Assembly: GCA_932294295.1 (NCBI GenBank)
Contig: OW028577.1
Coordinates: forward strand, 7,591,501 to 7,655,500
DNA length: 64,000 bases
Reading direction: 5' to 3'
Source: Alitta virens
Taxonomy: Eukaryota; Annelida; Polychaeta; Phyllodocida; Nereididae
In this document: one piece after another, positions 42,027-55,288 of the stretch
Numbering within the stretch: position 1 is the stretch's first letter
Layout: each line of letters begins with the position of its first letter
Made by a program: the position numbers and the translations under genes
Notes under the pieces: model-generated
Databases searched by the model: none
What the model saw: only the letters and a program-made list of their open reading frames with translations
Told to the model about the DNA's origin: nothing

Positions 42027-44213
42027 GTTTTAAAAATTAACTAGGCCTACTCCAAACGACTGCTCTCTATTCAGAGATATTTTTTTATAGTTCTTATTTT
42101 TTTTATTGCATGTGTGTGTCTTTGCCATGTCCCTAGAACATCTGCAGGTAATTCTAGGCACTCACACAGTATACACGTATATAGCATGCTGTTTGACTAG
42201 TATTTTAGCCATTCGATCATTCGGTTAATATTTAATCCCCCCACGAGTGAATAGTTGCAAGCAGGCAGAAGGATGGATCCGGCCTGAAAGCCGAATAAAG
42301 GCACGGCATTGAAGCAGCGTAAGAAGCAGGCGCTGGGCGCTGATTTCAGTGGCTTTATTGGAAGAGCAGAGATTGTCCTTGGCTGGCTAGATGGATTACG
42401 TAAATAGAATTCTTGTGTATTTCACCTGGCTTCATTGTCTAAGACGCAGACCATTCCGTCCACAACGAGATTCGATTATTTGGCTGACCCGCCAGGGCCT
42501 TGGAGGCGAATGTGTAATGAATGGGCAAGGGGGGCCCAATGAACGGTGCGGATTCAGGACACAACCACTCTATCGACGAGGCTGTTTGACCGGAACCTTC
42601 AACCCTCAGACGCAATTGTTTCTCATGTGACACACCACGTGGTTCGAACGTGGCCAACTAAGGCAGCGTCATGGCTGGTGTCAGTCTCTTGCCCCCCACA
42701 ACGTCACGACGTCACAGTCCGGCGTTGGCTGACGTTCTGGCTGCATGCATGGCGTTATGACGTCGTGGAGGGCCCGTCGAGACAATAGGTCACTCCTAGA
42801 TAGAACGGAGTGTCAGTGACAGACGCTGTGCTGGCCCTAGAGTGTTTACTTTTGCCTCATGGAAAGTGAGACGTTTGTAATCTGTAGGCAGACACCAGCT
42901 CAGCTCTCTTCCTCCATGCACTCCAGGCAGATCCCTGGTGACCGTCTCAAGTGAGCCTAGACAGCATGACGTTGGTGGAGCAGCGTCTGCCACCCAAATA
43001 ACGCGAAAGACGTAACCCAAGACGTTGGTCAAGAGCGCTCTGGACGTCATTAGGAGGAAGAGGCTGCGTAGCTGACGTAGATGACGTCTATAATGAAGGG
43101 CGCTGCAGCGTCACTCTGGCTGCCGTGCACGGGGGTCCATGATGGCGTCTCTGGTTTCCTGTTGAGGCCCCTGACCTGATTCAATCGTCATTTCTAGCCA
43201 TCCAAACACATATTAGGCCCCGACAACGCAAACGAACCTAGGCAATTAGTAAGCACAGCCATTCATTGCAGACGCTTCATTGGCCCGCCAAACATAACGC
43301 AATAATAGGTCGACTGTCCTCATTAGGGCCCTGCACGCATGCGCGGCTTGTGATTATCCTCATCCGTCATGCGATAAAATTAGGCCACCGAAGACGCTAT
43401 ACAGAACGCAGAACGCAGCGTCCGACGCAAAAGCTGACCGTCGTTGAGCACGTAATTGATCAACCAAACAGGCCTTGGTGATAGGTATATGCCTATGCTG
43501 TTGGTGAATCAGTTGAGAAGAGGGTGGTGGGGGGGGGGGGATTGTAAGACGTCTGCCTGAGTCTGGACTGGGCGAAAGCTTCTTTTCACATCGCTGCTTG
43601 CACCGTTGGGGTGGTATGGGGGGAGGGGGGGGGGGGAGGAGGTGGAATGGGCAAGGAAGGCGGGCATTAGGAGAAAGCTGCCTCTTTGAGCAGATAATTT
43701 CAGGTTCTTTTGCCTGCTCGTTAGTCGCATTTATAGGCAATCGCCACCTGCCGACATGGCCGGCCAAGTATGTGAAGTCAGATTTGTTGCTGCAGCTCCC
43801 GTATACGTCTTAATTAGAGGCCATAGATGACCCTGGCGACCCGAGGCCTCCCGCTCGCCATTTCAAGCCACTCGTCCGCCTGCAATTCCGCGCTCGTCAT
43901 GCCTCTATGAATGGACAGGCCGGCGGCGGCGTTCGCTCGCCTACTCTCTGATTTATCACACCCTTCTTCTTCATCTTCTTCATTTCTTCCTTTTTCGCCC
44001 ACTTGCCATTCCACCAAAGAAGTCATATTTTTGGAAGCACAACTGCAGTGGATGTTGCCACTAGTGGGCACTGACAGTGCTCGATTTAGTACCAGACTAG
44101 TCCATTATACATTTGGGGAGGAAAAAAAAACGTCCCATTCACTGCACCACTCTGGGTGTTGCCGCAAAACCAGCTAAAAGTTACGCAAAAGTTTTCGTTG
44201 TGAACAAGATTAG

Positions 44214-44296
44214 AGTGTGATAAACTGAATGTGAGTGTGATAAACAACGCCAGAGTGTGATACATCAGAATAAAGTGTGATAAACAAAGCTGAAGA
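44214..44296. repeat. ~20-bp tandem repeat, four copies
   Basis: Each unit begins agtgtgata(a/c)a; the rest varies. Confidence 0.75.
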
Positions 44297-47200
44297 TTGA
44301 TATTTGGAAATACATGCAATGTTAATTAACGATAGCCTCTAGATACTGATTTGAAACTGTTTGATTACTTTATATATCGTGGTGTCACACAAGGAGTATC
44401 TTTTGACTAAATGCTTATATATCAGTTACTTCTTACTTGTAGATAGAGAATTTCACAAAAGCTATTGTCTGACGGTCTCTAGACAGAAACCTGGCTTGAA
44501 ATTTCACTGCAACATTGACCCATATATATACATACTGATTATACAGTAAGCCTATAAGATCGTAAAAATTGATATTTGAAGCAACTGGATATATAAGACT
44601 TAAAATTTCAGGGTTTTCTGGGTTGGCAGCTTTTTATATATAGGTGCTGTCTCTTCTGGATCATTGTTTCCAACTCCAGATCCTTAAACCACTAGGTTAT
44701 GGGTCCGAACCCCCAAAATGGCATCGAAATGACTCTTCAACCATTGCCTCATCCCACCCACATTTGTACTTGACAGTAGTCACCCACACTGTTGGCACTG
44801 GTGTGTGCTCTTAAGCACATACAGTTTTAAAAACCCATGTTCGATGCTGAATACTCCCAATAACATTTGGTGCTACCCTCCTCCCTGAATAAAGGCATGA
44901 TGCCTGTCGAATGGGGTGAAACTCCTTTAAACTGTATATTTTATGGTTTGTCACATTCTATCCCTTTCTGGACCAGTAGCCCACAACTGCTCATTTATGC
45001 AGTGCATAAAACAACACAAAGCTAGAAAATAACTGGTCAGGTTATCTATATGGAATTTCATGTGAGAAATCTGACAGTGGAACATTGTATATAAAATCGA
45101 CTTGTTCTTGGAGCTAATTCCTTGGATTCATCGCAGAACTGATCGGTTATAAAATTTTATGTTCTCTGTACCCACAGAAAATGGAACTCCAGTTCTGGGT
45201 CTGTAACCATGCTCAATTGAAGTTCAGCCATTATAGGCATCCAATTGAGGTTGTGGGGCAGGACAGAGTCCACACCCGGAAGATTGTGACCTGCCTGTTC
45301 ATGGGACAGGTAGCAATTCAGTGAATTGAATTATACCTGCCCTACCAGGCACCAGCCAAGATACCTGTCCAGATTTGGCAAAAAATGTTTGCTCATAGAA
45401 GTAGACCAAAACATACAAAGCATATGAATACAAGTGTATTTAATTACTGTCACTCTATTATGAATCAAAAAGGATGGTCTTCCTGGTAACTATGAGGGAT
45501 ATCACGGAAAGTTTTTCTTCTGCACTGCAGCAGTGTACAGTATTTGCACTGTCTACTTTACCTGTCATTTGATTTTGCCTCTTGAGCCACTTCCAATTTG
45601 AATTAATTATCCTTTTTTTTGCAGACTAAAATATGCAGACTAAAATATATGCCAATAGTTCTTGTTCGGAGTCAAATATTACAAATTGCAAACTGACACC
45701 TTGGTTTACAGAGTGCATGGTGATTTCAATTAACTCCCCTAAAAACACAGTCCTGATTGAACTGGTCTGCCAATTGCAACTCCACAATGTTCCAAGTTGA
45801 TACGGTCAATAAATTGTGCTGCCTGGCCTTGGCCAGTCGGACAGGCGCTTATGTCAAGCTCTGCGAGGAAAGACTCTCTCATTTTAGTGATTTAACTTGT
45901 CTGAGCAATATAAATCACTATTGGACACAATTTTACGTAGAAAATGTCTTGTGAATTATGGAAAAATGGGTAACTCTGTAAATCCCAGAATGCTTATTTT
46001 TGCAGTAAATTGAAAAAAATTTACCCACGGGGGTGGAGGAGGGGGGTACGCCCCCAAGCTCAGCTATAACCTAGACTTAATGTCAGTCGTCATCGGCCTC
46101 CCCCTTACCAAATTTCTAGATACGCTCCTGAGAAAGACTCTAGATTGGCCTGCCAAGGATGTAATTGTAAAATCGGTTGAAGCTGTTGAGTGAGAGCAAA
46201 CTATTGCCTAGATTTACATTTTGAAACCACTATTGGTCCAAATCTACATAGTTATATATGCAGGACTATTGCCGTATAATTATAGATCATATAGAACAGG
46301 AAGTACACTGCAGTATTGAATTGCAAATGTTTTATTAAACATTTTATTACTGACTATGACATGTGCACGCATTATAAACTTGACAAAACCTGACTATACT
46401 TGAATTACTTCTCTTATCGAAACTATATAAGCTGCGATATATATCTTTTGTCTGTGACTGGGAAGTAAAACTAGTTGAGCACCTGCGATGGCGTGCAAGC
46501 CACAACAGTCATTAGTTTCTTAATTGCTTGCGACTATGGCCGGAAACTCGGGTTTAATTTCACATCAAAAAGCTTTAAAATGACCAGACTGCAAATGAAT
46601 AACCTGAAAATGGATCTCTCTCCACCAATGGTAGTTTTTTTATGGCATTTTTCTGACTGTGCCTGGCAACAGAGATCTCTTTATGGCAACCTGGTATGGA
46701 GAGTTCAGCTCTAAAGGAAGACACCCAGGGTTGTTGTGGAAGGTCATTGACATTGTTGCTGTTACTAACACCCGAAGGGGGGCTGTAATTGGCCATGCTA
46801 TTCGTGTAAGGTTAACCTGTAGTATGAACAGATGAGGTCGTGTGGCCATGCTGCCAATGAATGTAAGGAGGTCGGATTGCACATGGGAGCTAACTGGCTC
46901 CCGTTATTAACTTGGTATTGAAGGCGACCAGGCTTCTCAGAGCATCTCACTAGGTCCAATGAGGCCCATACATCCTCAGCCTCCGAGGAACTAAACAGAG
47001 CTACTGGAAAAGCACAATCTAGCCATGCCAAGGGATTATATATGGCAGAGCAGATACAGAGAGCAGCTGCATGCACATGTCCTATGCTGCACATATAAGT
47101 CTCCCAATAAACCTGGACGTCAGCTTGACCTCGCTGCTTGTCACTGGCCACCACATTGTCCTTGCAATGACCTCTCCTGGTGACCACTGGTCACTGCGGC

Positions 47201-48249
47201 TCCTCCATCTCAAGGTCATCTAGGTCACGATGCTTGTGGGACCACGTTGCTGTGCAACAACGCTCTCGCTCTCTATACTATCCTTCTGTTTCTTGCAATT
47301 CCATTTATTCTGACTTGCTATAGTCCACTGCCACAGACATTCTCCCTGTTCAGCCAAACTCAGTGTACACATGTATGCAGTCTGAGTATATATATCCTCA
47401 ACAATAGGCCGATCAAGATTAGAGAGACAATGATAAGAAAGTGTCAGCATTTAAACAGAGATAACATCGCCATTATTCAATGTATCAAACAACAAATTTC
47501 AATATATAAGGCTAGTGTATCCTATAAAGCTATTCTTATTTACTGGTAGACAAGCGCCACAATAACAGTTGCAGAAGCACATGGCATGCAGACTAGAACA
47601 GGCTGTTGGGAAAACTAGTCTGCCCTGGACAGGACTGAGCCAAACAAACCAATGCCAAAATGTCAGAAGACTCTTCGAAGGACATAAATATGAGAGTCAA
47701 TGGATTGAAAAAATCGCCCCCGGAACCCTAAAAAGAGGGTGGTGCATTGATTGTGTGAGTTGTCCTTGACCCTGGCCATTGCTATTGCCCTTCTTGTCTG
47801 GGTCAGTGTGTGGTCAACCCAGCCCATAGTTTTCTTGGGAGGTTACTATACATTTCTGCTCAAGGCCAGAGAAGGCATTGCATTGGCATGAGGAGCCAGG
47901 GAGGTCGGACTGTCGAGTTATCTGGGCCGCTGTCTGCCCGTCCTTCAATCATTCTTGCTGCAGCCAAATGCGCTGGGCTGTGGCCCCGGTGCAGCTAAAA
48001 TTGCATTAAAGCCAGAAAAATGCATCTGGTAATTGCTTTAAGTCAGCTTTGCTTCTGATAACAATATTTTGCAATGAATTCCCGTGAAGATGCATGTCGG
48101 TGGGCCATTCCCTACAGGAGGCATCGCATCTTGCCAACCAGCTTTTATTGTCCTTCTGCAGGCTTTGCGTGCCTCCGTGTGCTATAACCATGTTGGGTGG
48201 CTTTTTCTGCCTGGGGTGCCCCTCTTTTCTTGAAGTCTTGTTTTAGCTG

Positions 48250-48283
48250 TTGTTGCTGCTGTTGCTGCTGCTGCTGCGGCTGA
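48250..48283. repeat. CTG/GTT trinucleotide repeat
   Basis: Mixed ctg and ttg units; no gene. Confidence 0.85.
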
Positions 48284-51200
48284 TGCTGTGACAGCTTTCC
48301 TTGGTCTTGATGGGCCCAGCTCCCTTTCTGACATGCTCCCATGTAGGCTCAGAGGTGCAACTGGCTGCACCCATCTTGCCACCTACTGCTCCGCTGCTTT
48401 AAAGGCAGGACTGACCTTTTCCTCCGAGACAAATGGAATGTCCCCCTGTTGTCAGATCGTCAGCCAATACGGCCATTTGTGGGGATTGTGCAGATCTATG
48501 AGGCTGTGCTTCTAACACCCTTGGCCCCCCCACCACTCACGCTCTGTATACATGCCTTCCAGACTTTAAGGTCACCATTCCTTTTTTCCAATCTTTGCCT
48601 GGGCTGGAGACAAACACCACTGGCTGCTAGCCTTAGAAGCTGCTCTCTTAAGATAATGTGATTCAACCCTGCTCAAAGACAAAAACGTCTGGGCCTGTTG
48701 ATGACGCCACAGATCTGCCGCCGCTTCATTTGATTCCCCGCCTTTATTATTAATAAGTACCTGAAGGAACTGTCAGTATGCATTATAAATATGTGGCCAT
48801 TCATACACTTTCAAAGAACCGCAGTATGTCTAAATGTTGTAGGTGTAGATTAATGGCTCGCTTAACACGACTGAGCAGTGTAGTGTTGGGCATTCTCTAT
48901 ACGTGCCGGAGGTGTGGGTAATTGTATATGCAGGGCTGCCAGTGATTTTGGTTAGCACTGTGACTCCGTACAGCTGTATCAGGAAATCCAGTGGAGCTGC
49001 AGAGCTGGAATTGGAATTGATAAAGTGAATGGGGAAACTGGAATTCCAGCGATCTGCAGACGTCGATATGGCTTGCAAGGGGGCTGGTCGACCTGCAGCG
49101 CAAGATGAGCAAAGTACCCCTGATCACTATTTGTCATTGCCAAAGTCTTCAATTCGCCCCAGCCATCCCAGTAAACGTCAAGCGCATGGAGTAGATCTTG
49201 CTCAATTCGTAAAATAACCTTGGTTCCTGATGCCACGATGAACAAGGGGACGTAGGGACGTCATGGAACGGGGAATGCCTCTGATTTACAACAATGGAGC
49301 CCAAGCATGCTGGAATCATGGTATAAACATTCTGGGGGGTGTTGGGGCATGCTGAAAATGCATAAAATGGTAGAATCGCAATAAACCAAGATAACTCTAG
49401 CATCTCATAGCATCTCATAGCATCTCCTAGCATGGTTTTGCCCTAGTTGTCTGATTGCTGAGCCAGGAAGCGCCTAGTGAGTCTGAATCGAGGCTTAGCA
49501 CTGAAACCGGAAGTCGATAGCATAATTGGGGGCTCATGCAGGCCTGACACCTGGCGATCTCTGCTGTGACAAATGATGGCCGACCATTTGTGCAATCCTG
49601 GCCCCATGTCCAACCCTGTCGCGCCATGGCTGGGCCCTGGGGCTCTGTCCTAACTCTGTCCTAGCTCTGTCCTGGCTCTGTCCCTGCAGTGAGGGATTGG
49701 CGTCCTCTCAACCTGCGCGATGGATGTGTTAGGAATGCAACGAATCTGCCACAAACGCCAGGTCGATTTTGACACCCCGCAAAACAGGCTGACAAGCCTG
49801 TCTTCCGCCGCATATTTCCTCCCAAATCATTGGCAGCCACTGCCAGCCTGCTAAAGGATGATTTATAATATGCTGTCCATTCGATCCCTGTATCAATGCA
49901 GTCTCTCTAGTCAAAAAGCCATGGGTTGTGCGCCGGAGCAGTCTGCTATACTACGGCTGTCAAGAGTTATGAGCAAAGCAAGGAAGCATAGGGATTAGGT
50001 GCATGTTTATTCATTAATTGTTGGAATCTACGAGTAACATGATATGGGAGCATGGAGCTAACATTGGCCTAACATGGAGATAACATGGGGCACTTATAGG
50101 AGATTGTGTCTTGCACAGCGATGCTGTTGCCCCCAATGCACCACAGAAGGCCTGCTGCTTCAACCTCCTATTGCTGATTGGACTCAGTGCTTTAATGGAT
50201 GAGCACCCCCTATCCTTGCCAGACACGATGACTTGTGTGACCCTTGACCTCTGCACCAGCGCTCTTCCCCTAACTGACCATGAGCGAGTGACCTTGCCTG
50301 GCCTCCAAATGTTTCACCTTAAACAATCTCACTTTCAGGCTGATCAAATGAATACACCCAATTAGCAGTGCGATGATTGTGTCACCAGTGAACCGTGAAT
50401 GCTTTTAATTGCATTGCCACAGCAAAAACAAATGACAACCACGCCCAAACAATGCATGTAAACAGCGCATCCGGAAGTTATGGAATTCTTGTAACCTTAG
50501 AGAGGGCGCCACTGCGGGAGGGTTAGTCTGGGCACCTCAAGGTCATCTCTTGCCCCGGCCAATTCTGCAAAGTGATCTGAGCCCCTGGCCGGGTCCTGCA
50601 GCCTGCATAATTCCATGGGTGAGATTTTGTCCTCATCTGATAGTTAGATGCCTTTGTTGTTTTGGATATCTCTGGAGCACCCTGCTTAGGTCACCAATGA
50701 TCCCTAAAGGCAATTGCTATTATGTCTCATCTCTGACTATAAAGGGGGAACCATGCCTTAACACCCCTGTTGTAGATGCTACCCCTTGCACTGTCCTCTG
50801 CCCCCCTGCTGCCCACATTGCCCCAATGCTGCCCAATGCTGCCCCAATGCTGCCCCCGTGCATCTAATGGCCCCTTGGCTGGTGATTCTAGGGAATAGGG
50901 GGCTATTGGGTCATTGACACATCACAGTAGTGGGTGTGAATTGATGAATCGAACCGTTTGATTGCTTCTATTGACTCTTTAGATCTGACACCAGCCAGTT
51001 GCGTTACTGAGGCTCATGGGCCACTCAGCGCTCTCCAAAACTTATTAATTTTATGGATTCTGTGATGCCATCGATCTGCCTGTTAATCCATGCCTTCGAA
51101 CGACAGCCACTGCAAACTCTTCCCAACCCTACTTTATTTACCCATCTGACCAACATCTGAAAGTGGGTGAGAATTTGAGCCCACCAGCTTCTCCCGGACG

Positions 51201-52595
51201 ATTTTCAGTCTGCAGACCCAAGTAATGTCAATCAATGTTTACGGCCTGCACGAATGTTATGTATTTTGGTGTGAAAACCCTTGTCCATTGACGATATGCT
51301 GCTGCAAACATTGTTAATTTAATCTTTATTCCACACGGAACAAATCATTATTATGGAAATGCCTCCTTGTGCTGTCACTGCGTGAAATTGGGCAAGAATG
51401 TGAGAAACTCATCAATGATCAGGCAGGTTGTTTATCACACCCATGTGCATTGAGCATTCAATGGAGGAAATTCATGGGCCGAGGAGAACAACTTTCACTT
51501 AATCCAATCAAACAAGCCTTGAATCGTCCTATCCACAATAACGTCAACAACAAAATCCTTGCGCAAACCTAACACGAGCCTAAGGGGTTAACCATGTGCA
51601 CATTTTTTAACTTAATGTTAGTTTGCTTGGTGTTTATGGTTTTTTAATTAATACATTGTCAATCTTTCATTAATTTTAAATGTGTCGTTGAGTAGTGTTG
51701 ATTTATAACAAACACCTAGATGTTATAAATCAACTCAAAGGTGAGCGCCAGAGATAGACACCAGACAGACAGGCATATATCTTGGAAGGGAAAGGTTGCC
51801 ATGCATAGCATGCAGGGACGCAGCAGATTGGCATAGAAATTGCAGGCCTGCTGCAAAGGAATATTTACACTAAGCTCTCATAAAAGAGTTTTATGAACCA
51901 AGATCAGTGAGAATTTGAAATGTATCATATTCTTGAATATTTGAATTGCAATCTGTGAAATATATTCATGGAAATTTCCTCGACAATCGGTGGGCTTTCT
52001 GAGTTTTGACATGTGGTTGCAGGATTGGTCTGCTATGTATAACTCAATGTCATGATGGCCAAAGTTAGTCAGCACAAGCCTCTATCCCAGCATGCATTGT
52101 TTAGTTTCCTATGTTTTCCATGTACACCATTTCTTACCAAACCATCAACTACTTTATTTGTCCCAAATCGCACAACACGCAATGTACACAAAGCCTGACT
52201 TGTAACGCGGTACCTAGAAAAACACTTGGCGTCAGATGTCGCCACCTACAAGACCTCTGCCTACTCTCTCATTAGGGCCGAGTATTTTCTGTGTTGCTTT
52301 GCACTGTAGTGTATTCTTAGAGTTCACACAGTGTATATATATCCTATAGATGCCTGTGCAAGTCTCTAAAAATTACAGGTGGTATATGCATGTAAAATAT
52401 GAATATTATACATTTTTGTGCAATGTGCAGGTGTTTCTATTGATAATTTTGTAAGTCAGAGCATGATAGATCTACTCTATAACAAATAAATTCAAGAAAA
52501 GAGTGGAAAAAAACATATAAGAGCTATATAGTATAGTTTTGAAGTTACCGTGGGTAAATGCAATACACTATACAGACACAGGCCAACTGTTATTG

Positions 52596-52620
52596 CCCCC
52601 CCCCCCCCCCCCCCACCCCC
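52596..52620. repeat. C-tract upstream of MEX3-like promoter
   Basis: Run of about 18 C, an A, then five more C. The proline run it encodes in one frame is fortuitous. Confidence 0.9.
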
Positions 52621-53114
52621 TTCACTCTCATTCCTCAAAACATTGTCTAATCTAAGCAGCGACTGGATGCATGGAAATAGTTTAGTGCACATGATGGTGG
52701 GGGTTGTGTTTCATGATTTTGCCATGTGTATTGACATCCCAGCGATACAACAACCGACGCTTCGCTTGCGCAAGGCAAACACAAAACAAATCGACCCAGC
52801 CTCAATTATTATTAGAGAAATCCCTGCGGTACCTCTGGCAGTGACAAATCTACGATCAAAACAAAACAAGCGCGAGTGGTCAATATACATGCACAACAAG
52901 ATGAGAGGATTCCATGGAAAAAAAACGTTTTCAAGGCTGGAGGTTTTTATTGTAAGGTTGCTGTGTGTGTATCTGAAGCAGGAATTGAAAGTCGGGCTGC
53001 TGCGGCTAAAAGATAATTTAGTAGAAAGTGCTTCATGTTATGATTGTTGCAGACGCCTCGACCGCGTGGTTGCCAGTCAAGCGGCTGCTAAGCCACGCCC
53101 CCTTTTCAGAGGCA

Positions 53115-53179
53115 GCCAATCAGAGGATGTGTCTTATGCAGGCAGGCATGCAAGTGCATTATGGGTATAAATGACGTCA
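53115..53179 (+). promoter_or_regulatory. MEX3-like core promoter: CCAAT, TATA, CRE
   Basis: gCCAATcag at 53115-53123, TATAAA at 53166-53171, directly followed by the full palindromic CRE TGACGTCA at 53172-53179. A GC/KLF-like box (ccacgccccc) lies at about 53092. Transcription would start near 53195, about 155 nt before the chosen ATG. Confidence 0.65.
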
Positions 53180-53351
53180 GGGCCATATTAGACTGTGGCT
53201 GCTCGGCAGAAGGGGAGGCACTCATGCTCGCCTCACTTGGTGAGCTGCTATCCCGGGATTACACTGATCACTCGAACTGGGAAGGGAGTCCTTGGATACC
53301 TGCAGCATTATACACATCTCATGGCTTTGTAATTCACTTGGTGCAAGTGTG

Positions 53352-55288
53352 ATGCCAGCGAGCGTGCTTTCGGAGATGAACTCTCACAGTGGCGGCCTAG
53401 AGGATCAGCGCCCGATGCATCTACTGGCCGAGCTGTCAATGCTGGGAATTAGCCCAGACGAAGACGATGGAGGATCACCCACAATGAACACGTCTTCCTA
53501 TAATACCGATGACCACAAGTCGATGAAGAAAAGTGCAAACATGACGGAATGCGTTCCTGTGCCCAGCTCTGAGCATGTGGCTGAGATCGTCGGTCGACAA
53601 GGTGAGTGCGCCTAGCAATAGATCGATGTGTGAATAATTTCCTGGCGCCTGCACCGTGAGGCTCTCTACTGCCTCTGCTGCAGTCTTGATCAGAATGAAT
53701 AGTATGACGCATAGGCTGCTCTGTAAATTGCGTGTAGTCCATTACTTGGGCATTAGATTGTCATAGTGTTGTGGAGTGCATAGACCTTTTTAGGTGTAGA
53801 GTGCAAGCGTGCATGTTTTTATGGCCTGTCTAGTGTGATTAACGAGGTTTTATTGATGGAGATGTTGCTGTTGCAGGTTGCAAAATCAAAGCTTTGCGCG
53901 CCAAAACCAACACGTACATCAAGACACCGGTCCGGGGGGAGGAGCCGGTGTTCGTAGTGACCGGAAGAAAAGAGGATGTAGGAGCGGCAAAAAGAGAGAT
54001 TCTGTCGGCGGCAGAACATTTCAGTCAGATCAGGGCAAGTAGGAGACAAAATGGCAACCCTTCTACCCCTCTGAGCAACGGACCTCCGAGCCCCAACACC
54101 CCGGGTCAGGTGACCATCCAGGTGCGCGTTCCTTACCGCGTGGTGGGCCTCGTAGTGGGACCGAAGGGAGCTACGATCAAAAGGATCCAACAACAGACAC
54201 ACACCTACATCGTCACGCCGAGCAGAGACAAGGAGCCGGTCTTTGAGGTCACAGGAAGTGCGGAGAGTGTTGAGAAGGCTCGTCAGGAGATCGAGTCCCA
54301 CATCGCCATGAGGACGGGGGGACTCGTAGATGCAAACAACGCCAATCACGTGCCCTGCAACGCTGACGTAGATGCCCACCTCAACCAAATCAACGACTTC
54401 CACACTTCCGCCTTCGACTCGTCGGCCTTCCATGGTGACATGGGCTGCGGTGACCTGCTGGCCTCCATCTACAAACCTCCGAGCAGCAATTCTGCCTTCT
54501 CCTCCTACATCACCTCCCTCAATAACACCAACTCCCCTAGTCAGAGAGACATCTTCACTTTTCCGCCCCTGCTGAACGGAACTTCAAATGGCTTCAGCAA
54601 TGGCTTCAGTGGCGCCCTCTACGACAATGACGAGGGCATCGGCTCCCCTTCCTACGACATCGTGCCGCCGGCACCCCTCTCCTCCGTCTGGAGCGACAAC
54701 TTCAACGTTTTCGGCAACGTCCTGCAGGCAAACAGCAACGTCATGACTCGGCGAAGCAGCAGTCTCAGCAGTAGTACGACGCCGCGTCTATCGCCCACCC
54801 TGACAGACTCGTCGGCAGGATCATCGTCGGCAAATGGAGGGCTGGAACACAGCCAAGTGCGTCGCATCAGAAGTGACCCCTTGACCTCCAGCCTCCCCGG
54901 CCCCCCTATTGTGGCAAACCTGCCCCCCGGCCCCCCTGTCAACGGACCCCCCTGCTTCTCTACCTCGAGCGTAGCCAGTAGTAGCAGTTGCACCAGCCCC
55001 TCCTCTGGCTCCCCACCTGCAGCCTGCCCCCCTGGGGGCCCCTCCTCCCTCGCCCCCAAGACGCCCTCGACGCCAGGTACGACGCCGACGACGCTGCTGC
55101 GAGGGCCACGTGGGGGACGGCACTGTTTGGTGTGCACGGAGAGCGAAGTAGTGGCCGCCCTCGTGCCCTGTGGTCACAACCTTTTCTGCATGGAATGTGC
55201 CAACCTGATCGTCGAGAAGGCAGAGACTGACCGCCGATGTCCAGTCTGCCAACAGACCCCTACTCAGGCCATTAGGATATTTTCCTGA
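53352..55288 (+). CDS. mex3: MEX3-family RNA-binding KH/RING protein (553 aa)
   Basis: Exons 53352-53601 and 53877-55288 (275-nt intron, GTGAGT...TTGCAG), 553 aa. MEX3 proteins bind mRNA 3' UTRs through two KH domains and act as ubiquitin ligases that set translation and stability of cell-fate mRNAs. KH1 spans about 70-130 (GRQG, 81-84, interrupted by the intron); KH2 about 162-227 (GPKG, 178-181). A long Ser/Pro-rich linker follows. The C-terminal RING (499-553) shows C500, C503, C515, H517, C521, C524, C538, C541 and the family ending TQAIRIFS. Intron inside KH1 agrees with the family. Start at 53352 chosen over an upstream ATG at 53292 because it fits the short N-terminus; the choice is not certain. 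Exon 2 is far more GC-rich than its surroundings. Confidence 0.95.

Larger units (their letters stand above)
42027..53100. other. long non-coding stretch upstream of the MEX3-like gene
   Basis: No gene recognised. Observed: a cluster of ACGTC-type motifs (42700-43100), polypurine/G tracts (43525-43640), a 20-bp repeat (44214-44296), a CTG-type repeat (48250-48283), short tandem runs near 49640-49680 and 50800-50860, and a C-tract (52596-52620). It could contain regulatory DNA of the MEX3-like gene or an upstream untranslated exon, which cannot be seen from sequence alone. Confidence 0.5.

Noticed and set aside
42391..44071. Several 70-135 codon frames in GC-rich DNA
   Set aside because: Overlapping on both strands, low complexity, no motif; typical of GC-rich non-coding DNA.
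25436..53100. tRNA or other structured RNA genes
   Set aside because: No stretch with convincing A/B boxes and cloverleaf arms was found by eye; a covariance-model scan would be decisive.
52550..53170. 206-codon frame with a proline run upstream of the MEX3-like gene
   Set aside because: It is opened by a C-tract and runs into the CCAAT/TATA promoter; no family features or splice context.
53819..55252. Long minus-strand frames opposite MEX3-like exon 2 (up to 204 codons)
   Set aside because: Shadow frames of GC-rich coding DNA; no domain recognised.
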